The notes beneath the pieces were generated by a model. That model searched no databases. It saw only the letters and a list, made by a program, of their open reading frames with translations, and was not told the DNA's origin. The translations under genes and the position numbers were made by a program. Positions 26,623 to 32,138 of a stretch of 32,138 nt of DNA are shown here, piece after piece (position 1 is the first letter of the stretch; the number at the start of each line of letters is the position of its first letter). The stretch lies in the NCBI GenBank assembly GCA_947303225.1, contig CAMYXG010000003.1, positions 1 to 32,138 of the forward strand, read 5' to 3'. Source of the stretch: an uncultured Caryophanales bacterium (GTDB taxonomy: Bacteria > Bacillota_I > Bacilli_A > RF39 > UBA660).

Positions 26623-27143
26623 CAAATGATTCTATTTACTTTTCTCAAAACTTTATTTCCATCCACACTTTTTAATTGGAACTCTCCATCTTCATAAAGA
26701 ATATAGCTTTTACTTCCACCCCTTGGATTACTAATAGATCCAGGATTTAAAAACAATTGATTTCCTTCCTCCTTCATAGAAGAAACATGAGAATGCCCCG
26801 ACAAGAACACATCAAAATCAACATCAGGTGGACTAGATGGATAATATAGATGACCATGTGTCATTAAAACTTTCATTCCGTCCATAGGAATTAACAAATA
26901 AGTTTTATCAACAGGAAAATCCAAAGAAGAAACATTATAATCACAATTCCCCCTAACAGCAATTATTTTATCCTTATAAAGATTTAAAAACAAAGATAAT
27001 TGTTCTGGATTATATCCTCTATTATTAGGACCAGATAATATATCTCCTAATAATAATATTCTATCAAAAGAAGAATCATTTTGAATTACCTTTTTCATAC
27101 ATTCAAAATTTCCATGTATATCTGATATAATAAGTACTCTCAT
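26622..27143 (-). CDS. YfcE/MJ0936-type metallophosphodiesterase
   Basis: MRVLIISDIHGN, LLGDILSGPNNRG, VRGNCD, THGHLYY, SGHSHV, LNPGSISNPRGG. Confidence 0.93.
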   Translation of the reverse strand: MRVLIISDIHGNFECMKKVIQNDSSFDRILLLGDILSGPNNRGYNPEQLSLFLNLYKDKIIAVRGNCDYNVSSLDFPVDKTYLLIPMDGMKVLMTHGHLYYPSSPPDVDFDVFLSGHSHVSSMKEEGNQLFLNPGSISNPRGGSKSYILYEDGEFQLKSVDGNKVLRKVNRII

Positions 27144-27146
27144 ATA

Positions 27147-29303
27147 CTACCTCTCAATTAAACTCAAACTTACTTTATTCTTTTCTAAAGAAATGTCATC
27201 AACCCAAACATCAACAATATCACCAACACTAAATAAATCACTAGGATGTTTTATATAACTAGTAGATAGTTTAGATATATGAGCAAGCCCATCCTCATGT
27301 AAACCAATATCAATAAATAATCCAAAATCAACCACATTACGAACGGTTCCTTGTAATTTCATACCAACACTTAAATCTTTAATATCTAAGATATCACTTT
27401 TCAACAATGGTTGTGGATATTCATCTCTAGGATCTAGATTGGGTTTTTTTAAACTACTGATAACATCTTCTAAGGTATAAATATCTGTTTCTAATTTATT
27501 AACATATTCTTCTACAGATAGTTGATCTAATTTTTCAACTAAAGCATCCGTTCCAACATCACGAATACTCATTCCTAACTCTTTTAACAATTGTTCTGCT
27601 ATTGAATAGCTTTCTGGATGAATAGCAGTAGAATCTAAAACATTATCTCCTTCTGTAATTCGTAAAAATCCAATGGCTTGTTCATAAGCTTTATCTGATA
27701 ACAATTTTTTCTTCTTAACTTCTTCACGAGATAAGATTTTTCCTACTTTTTCACGATAATCAATAATCTTTTTTATAGCTGCCTTCGTAACACCAGACAC
27801 GTAAGAAAGTAATGCAGAAGATGCCGTATTAATATTGACACCGACACTATTAACACATTTTTCAACAACAAAATCCAATGAATTAGATAACTTCTTAGCA
27901 GCAACATCATGTTGATAAAGACCTACTCCAATTCCCTCTGGTGGTATTTTAACAAGCTCTGCTAAAGGATCCTGTAATCTTCTTCCAATGCTAACAGCAC
28001 TTCTTTTTTCAACCGCCAAATCTGGGAATTCATCAATAGCTTGCTGCGACGCAGAATAAATAGATGCCCCAGCTTCACTAACAATCACATATTTACAATC
28101 TAATCCATATTCTTTAATCATTTCACTACAAAACTTTTCACTTTCACGAGAAGCAGTACCATTACCTATCGCAATAATATCAACATGGTACTTCTTAATA
28201 AGTTGCGAAACGACCTCTTTACTAATAGGAATATTCTTACTTTCTTGTCCTTTTAAAAACGGCTTAATAACAGTACTATCTAAATATTTACCATTTTTAT
28301 CCACAACGGCTAACTTACATCCATTAACAAATCCAGGATCAAATGCAAGAACTACTCTCTCTTTCATAGGAGGAGTAAGTAGTAATGCCTCTAAATTCTT
28401 ACCAAAATTTTCAATTGCTGCTTCTTCTCCTTTTTCAGTAAGTTCACTACGAACTTCTCTTATAACAGAAGGTGCGATTAATCTTTTATAAGAATCTTCT
28501 ATTGCTTCTTTAACATAAGAACATACAAAGCTCTTATCATTCTTAATTAACTTATGTTCTAAATAAGATAGTATTTCATCTTTATTCACATCTATTCCAA
28601 CAGTTAATATTTTTTCATTTTCTCCCCGATTTAATGCCAAAATACGATGAGGCTTAATATACTTGACTGCTTCATTATAATCATAATACATCTCATAGAT
28701 TTTTTTCTCATCCACAGCATTTTTTTTAATAGTAGAAGTAATTACCCCATTTTTAAAATAATAACTTCGAATCCATTTTCGATAAGAAGCATTATCACTA
28801 ATCCACTCTGCTATAATATATTTTGCTCCAGTAACAGCATCATCAACAGTTTGAATAGTATCATTCAAAAACTTACTACACATAGAAGTAATATCTCCAC
28901 TAGTTGGAAAACTCATCATCATTTTAGCTAAAGGCTCAAGACCAGCTTTAATCGCTTCTGTTGCTTTTGTTTTTTTCTTTTCTTTATAAGGACGATACAA
29001 ATCATCAACTTCAACTAACTTATTACAATTCAAAATAGATTGTTTTAACTCATCTGTAAGCAATCCTTTTTCATCAATTAAACGAATAACATCTTCTTTT
29101 CTTTTTAATAAATTCTCCTGATATTCATAAACATCTCCTATTTTCTTAATAGCTTCCTCATCTAAAGCACCAGTTGCTTCTTTACGATATCGTGCAATAA
29201 AAGGAATCGTATTCCCTTCAGACAACAAAGAAAGAACAATACTTACTTGCTTTTCAGTAATTTCTAAATCTTTTGCAATTTCTTTTATAATCATTTCATT
29301 CAT
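27147..29303 (-). CDS. tex: Tex-family S1 RNA-binding transcriptional accessory protein
   Basis: GNTIPFIARYRKEATGALDEEAI, AFDPGFVNGCKLAVVD, HhH region, C-terminal S1 domain (GMKLQGTVRNVVDFGLFIDIGLHEDGLAHIS). Confidence 0.96.
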   Translation of the reverse strand: MNEMIIKEIAKDLEITEKQVSIVLSLLSEGNTIPFIARYRKEATGALDEEAIKKIGDVYEYQENLLKRKEDVIRLIDEKGLLTDELKQSILNCNKLVEVDDLYRPYKEKKKTKATEAIKAGLEPLAKMMMSFPTSGDITSMCSKFLNDTIQTVDDAVTGAKYIIAEWISDNASYRKWIRSYYFKNGVITSTIKKNAVDEKKIYEMYYDYNEAVKYIKPHRILALNRGENEKILTVGIDVNKDEILSYLEHKLIKNDKSFVCSYVKEAIEDSYKRLIAPSVIREVRSELTEKGEEAAIENFGKNLEALLLTPPMKERVVLAFDPGFVNGCKLAVVDKNGKYLDSTVIKPFLKGQESKNIPISKEVVSQLIKKYHVDIIAIGNGTASRESEKFCSEMIKEYGLDCKYVIVSEAGASIYSASQQAIDEFPDLAVEKRSAVSIGRRLQDPLAELVKIPPEGIGVGLYQHDVAAKKLSNSLDFVVEKCVNSVGVNINTASSALLSYVSGVTKAAIKKIIDYREKVGKILSREEVKKKKLLSDKAYEQAIGFLRITEGDNVLDSTAIHPESYSIAEQLLKELGMSIRDVGTDALVEKLDQLSVEEYVNKLETDIYTLEDVISSLKKPNLDPRDEYPQPLLKSDILDIKDLSVGMKLQGTVRNVVDFGLFIDIGLHEDGLAHISKLSTSYIKHPSDLFSVGDIVDVWVDDISLEKNKVSLSLIER

Positions 29304-29371
29304 TTACGTAACCTCCATCATCTACAAAGAATATTATAACATGAATTTTTCACGATAATAAAAAAAGTAGA

Positions 29372-29983
29372 TTAATATCCACTTCTTAATAAATCAAATG
29401 TTACATTATAACTAGTTCCAAACTGACTTGCTTCTGCTTCACTAGAAAATAGTAAATCGAATAAGAATCTTTTTCCAAATCCAATTCCACCACCACGATC
29501 TAATACAATGGCATTAAAATCCCCTAATGCACTACCAGATACTTTAACAATGCTTCCTATTGGATACTGTCTATCTCCTGCTACAATACGAACTGTTCCA
29601 TAAGTAGGATCCTCATAGTATATATTACCATCTCCAGCATAATGACCATTCGATAAATATCCACTGCATCCAACACAATCTGGGCCATACGCAGACATTA
29701 CCCCAACTTGTGTATCAATAGAAGGTGTTTCAACAACTTCTAATTGTGGTGCTGCTGCTACAGGAGCAGGTTCTTCTTCCACAACTTCCACAACAGGTTT
29801 CTCTTTAGGAACTTCTTCTGTATGAACTTCCACAGCTTTTGCAAAAGTAGTTGTTTTAATACTTTTTGCTTTTAAACCAATGTTAATTTTTTTATGTTCC
29901 GGTTGTAAAAAAATACAACAAGCAATCAGAACAATCATGAAAACCGAAACACCAATTGAAAAATATTTCAGAAAATCTTTCAT
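29372..29983 (-). CDS. Membrane-anchored protein with C-terminal 3D/double-psi beta-barrel-like domain
   Basis: N-terminal TM, Pro/Glu/Val linker, MSAYGPDCVGCSGYLSNG...YPIGSIVKVSG...FNAIVLDRGGGIGFGKRFLFDLLFSSEAEASQFG. Confidence 0.7.
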   Translation of the reverse strand: MKDFLKYFSIGVSVFMIVLIACCIFLQPEHKKINIGLKAKSIKTTTFAKAVEVHTEEVPKEKPVVEVVEEEPAPVAAAPQLEVVETPSIDTQVGVMSAYGPDCVGCSGYLSNGHYAGDGNIYYEDPTYGTVRIVAGDRQYPIGSIVKVSGSALGDFNAIVLDRGGGIGFGKRFLFDLLFSSEAEASQFGTSYNVTFDLLRSGY

Positions 29984-30041
29984 ATAAAATCTCCTTGTAT
30001 AAATATTTTATCATTAATTCAAATACTTTACAATGTTTATT

Positions 30042-30902
30042 CTAAGATTTTGTTCTAATACATTCATAATTAGATGCCTTCATATTCTTTTCAATAGAAT
30101 CAATATTTTGTCCATAAGTATAATTTGGTTGAGTTCCACCTGCTTCTGTAAAAGCCGAATCTAACTGTTCTGCATTAATTCCAGACAATTCAAAATGCTG
30201 ACTCTCAACTAATTTTCCATCCACGTAATCACAAGTAACACTAACTCCATTTATTTTTTTTACATTTTTAGATAATTGCTCACAAGTCTGATTCAAATTA
30301 TCCAATACTGCTTCATCTTGTGTTACATCTCCTCTAGTAGTAATCGTTAATTGCATTTTTTCCAATTTACTAGCAGCAAAAGTAAAAACAACACTATATT
30401 TTTTATCCAAATTAGTAGTATGATTTTCTAATGAACAAGTCATTCTACCAGTAGTAATCTTTTCTTCAACTTGATTCAATTCTCCAGATTGTAACTTATG
30501 AACATATGAAGTAATATCTGGTAAAAAGATAACAAAAGAAAGTATTCCCACAAAAAAGAAAATCATCATAAATATTTTAAATTTACTTGGTGGAGTATAA
30601 TTAATTTCCACTTTTTTTAAATCCTCATTTACAAGAGTTTGAGAATCAGAACCATTGTCTGCAGAAACCTCAGTAGCAGTAGTATTTTGCGTAACACTAA
30701 CAGGGGTAGGACTACTTGCTGGTAATGGTGGTTGAACATTAGGAGTAGTATTTACCATATTAGCAGGTACTACATTACTACTAACCCCTGGATTAGCATT
30801 ATTTTGTGGAACATTAGAAGTAGTATTCACCATATTAGCAGGTACTACATTACCAGTAGCTTCTGGATTAGTATTATTTTGTTGAATATTTGAATCATTC
30901 AC
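30042..30902 (-). CDS. Membrane-anchored hypothetical protein with Asn/Pro-rich cytosolic repeats
   Basis: Two 25-aa repeats (NNTNPEATGNVVPANMVNTTSNVPQ / NNANPGVSSNVVPANMVNTTPNVQP), one TM (FKIFMMIFFFVGILSFVIFLP), extracytoplasmic domain. Confidence 0.7.
   Translation of the reverse strand: MNDSNIQQNNTNPEATGNVVPANMVNTTSNVPQNNANPGVSSNVVPANMVNTTPNVQPPLPASSPTPVSVTQNTTATEVSADNGSDSQTLVNEDLKKVEINYTPPSKFKIFMMIFFFVGILSFVIFLPDITSYVHKLQSGELNQVEEKITTGRMTCSLENHTTNLDKKYSVVFTFAASKLEKMQLTITTRGDVTQDEAVLDNLNQTCEQLSKNVKKINGVSVTCDYVDGKLVESQHFELSGINAEQLDSAFTEAGGTQPNYTYGQNIDSIEKNMKASNYECIRTKS
30745..30894. repeat. Two-copy 75-bp in-frame tandem repeat
   Basis: GTAGTATTtACCATATTAGCAGGTACTACATTAC... starts at 30745 and recurs at 30820 with few substitutions. 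Confidence 0.8.
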
Positions 30903-30940
30903 ATAACCAACTCCTATTCTTTCCCTAATTATATCATATC

Positions 30941-31579
30941 TTATGATCTTAAACTAGATATTTTTTCCTGAAAGTTCTCACTACCAACAATATAACTTCC
31001 AGCAGTCAAAATATCAGCCTTATCACAGAACTGTTTAGTATCTTGATTAATTCCACCATCAACATTCACTACAATATCAAGTGAATAGGAATCAATCAAG
31101 GCCCTAACTTCTTCAAGTTTCTGAGTAGTCTCTGGAATAAATGATTGTCCACCTTTCCCTGGAACAACACTCATAACTAAGATTAAATCAATATATGGCA
31201 AATATGGAACTAATTCTTTTACCGGTGTATCTGGATTAATTGCTAAACCACATTTAATAGAATAGCTTTTAATAAGTTCTAAATCTTTCATAATATTTTC
31301 CATAATTTCAACATGTATCGAAATATATTCTGTATTTAATTCTGCATATAAAGGAATATAAGCAGATGGATTTTCAACCATTAAATGAACATCTAATCTC
31401 TTAGAAGTATATTCATAAATATGTTTCATTTCTTTAAAAGGCATTGTTTTATTAGAAACAAATTTTCCATCCATAATATCAACATGAATATAATCAACGT
31501 CCGTTTCATTTAATTTTCGTAAATCATTTGGAATATCCTTACTACTTAAAAAAGAAGCACTAACTTTCATCAACATCAA
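30941..31579 (-). CDS. rpe: Ribulose-phosphate 3-epimerase
   Basis: VDYIHVDIMDGKFVSNKTMPF, LDVHLMVENPSAYI, LAINPDTPVKEL, VMSVVPGKGGQSFIPET, NVDGGIN. Confidence 0.94.
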   Translation of the reverse strand: MMLMKVSASFLSSKDIPNDLRKLNETDVDYIHVDIMDGKFVSNKTMPFKEMKHIYEYTSKRLDVHLMVENPSAYIPLYAELNTEYISIHVEIMENIMKDLELIKSYSIKCGLAINPDTPVKELVPYLPYIDLILVMSVVPGKGGQSFIPETTQKLEEVRALIDSYSLDIVVNVDGGINQDTKQFCDKADILTAGSYIVGSENFQEKISSLRS

Positions 31580-32138
31580 CTCCTATAAAACTTAAATAAT
31601 TTTGATAACGACTTTTCAAAATATGATGATGAAAAACCGCCTTTTTTACTTCACACTCTTCCTCTTTCGTATGACTACAGTCACGAAAAGGACAAGGATA
31701 TTTCTGAAATTCCAAAAAAGCATCCCTAATTTGTTCCTTAGTTGCTTGAAACTCTAACGAGGAAAAACCAGGAGTATCCATCACTTTTCCACCAAATAGT
31801 TCAAACAACTCAACTACCCTAGTAGTATGTCTTCCTCTTCCCAATGCCTTAGAAACTTCTCCAACCTCTAAATTCCAACTAGGATTTAAAGCATTCAAAA
31901 GAGTACTTTTCCCTGCTCCCGTTTGTCCTGTAAAAACACTAGTTTTATTCTTCAACAATTGCTTAATCTTATCAATTTCTCTATTAGAAATAACCTGATA
32001 ACCCATTTTTTCATAATAAGAAAGAGTCTCCCAAATAGAATGTAACTCATCATCAGAAACTAAATCTTCCTTTGTTATACAAATGATAGGCTTCACATGA
32101 TGGATCTCCATTAATACTAAAAATTTATCTAATAAATG
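31560..32138 (-). CDS. rsgA: Ribosome small subunit-dependent GTPase RsgA (5' end truncated by the window)
   Basis: TGQTGAGKSTLLNALNP, GRGRHTTRVVELF, VMDTPGFSSLEF, CPFRDCSHTKEEECEVKKAV. The frame stays open upstream of the listed ATG (LLDKFLVLME), matching RsgA. Confidence 0.93.
   Translation of the reverse strand, partial: HLLDKFLVLMEIHHVKPIICITKEDLVSDDELHSIWETLSYYEKMGYQVISNREIDKIKQLLKNKTSVFTGQTGAGKSTLLNALNPSWNLEVGEVSKALGRGRHTTRVVELFELFGGKVMDTPGFSSLEFQATKEQIRDAFLEFQKYPCPFRDCSHTKEEECEVKKAVFHHHILKSRYQNYLSFIGVDVDES

Noticed and set aside
28647-28931. 94-aa plus ORF antisense to tex
   Set aside because: Antisense to the conserved Tex coding region.
1-32138. CRISPR arrays, transposons or prophage
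   Set aside because: No regularly spaced direct repeats, transposase/integrase motifs or phage structural genes were seen; the only tandem repeat is the 75-bp coding duplication.

Overview
Low-GC Firmicutes/Bacilli-type chromosomal segment; standard code fits, because conserved proteins are intact with TGA read as stop. Almost every gene is on the minus strand. Housekeeping content includes rsgA (partial at the right edge), rpe, tex, a YfcE-like phosphodiesterase, nrdD/nrdG, dut, scpA/scpB and tRNA-Leu(CAA). There is a sporulation block: a SigF/SigG-type sigma factor followed by spoVAC-spoVAD-spoVAE, then a 43-aa membrane ORF and a class B sortase. Two accessory loci stand out. (1) About 11.6-7.3 kb is a type VII-secretion-like cassette: a small ESAT-6/WXG-like helical protein, a DUF4176-like protein, a 958-aa polymorphic toxin whose C-terminus resembles the anthrax lethal factor metallopeptidase, a small acidic ORF (immunity candidate) and a permuted papain-fold hydrolase. 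(2) About 7.2-0 kb is a cell-surface fibre/matrix-like locus: two proteins sharing a C-terminal WIEGxDxxC...GG motif (one with a SipW/TasA-type signal), a 54-aa acidic ORF, a 549-aa cytosolic orphan, a SipW-like signal peptidase with a large cytosolic extension, and a large secreted GLUG-type protein running off the left edge. Other notable items are an RNHCP-domain gene interrupted by one TAA, a secreted metallo-beta-lactamase-fold protein with Ig-like and InlB-like repeats, and a palindrome in front of a Crp/Fnr regulator divergent from nrdDG. All family assignments come from reading motifs by eye; no database searches were run.
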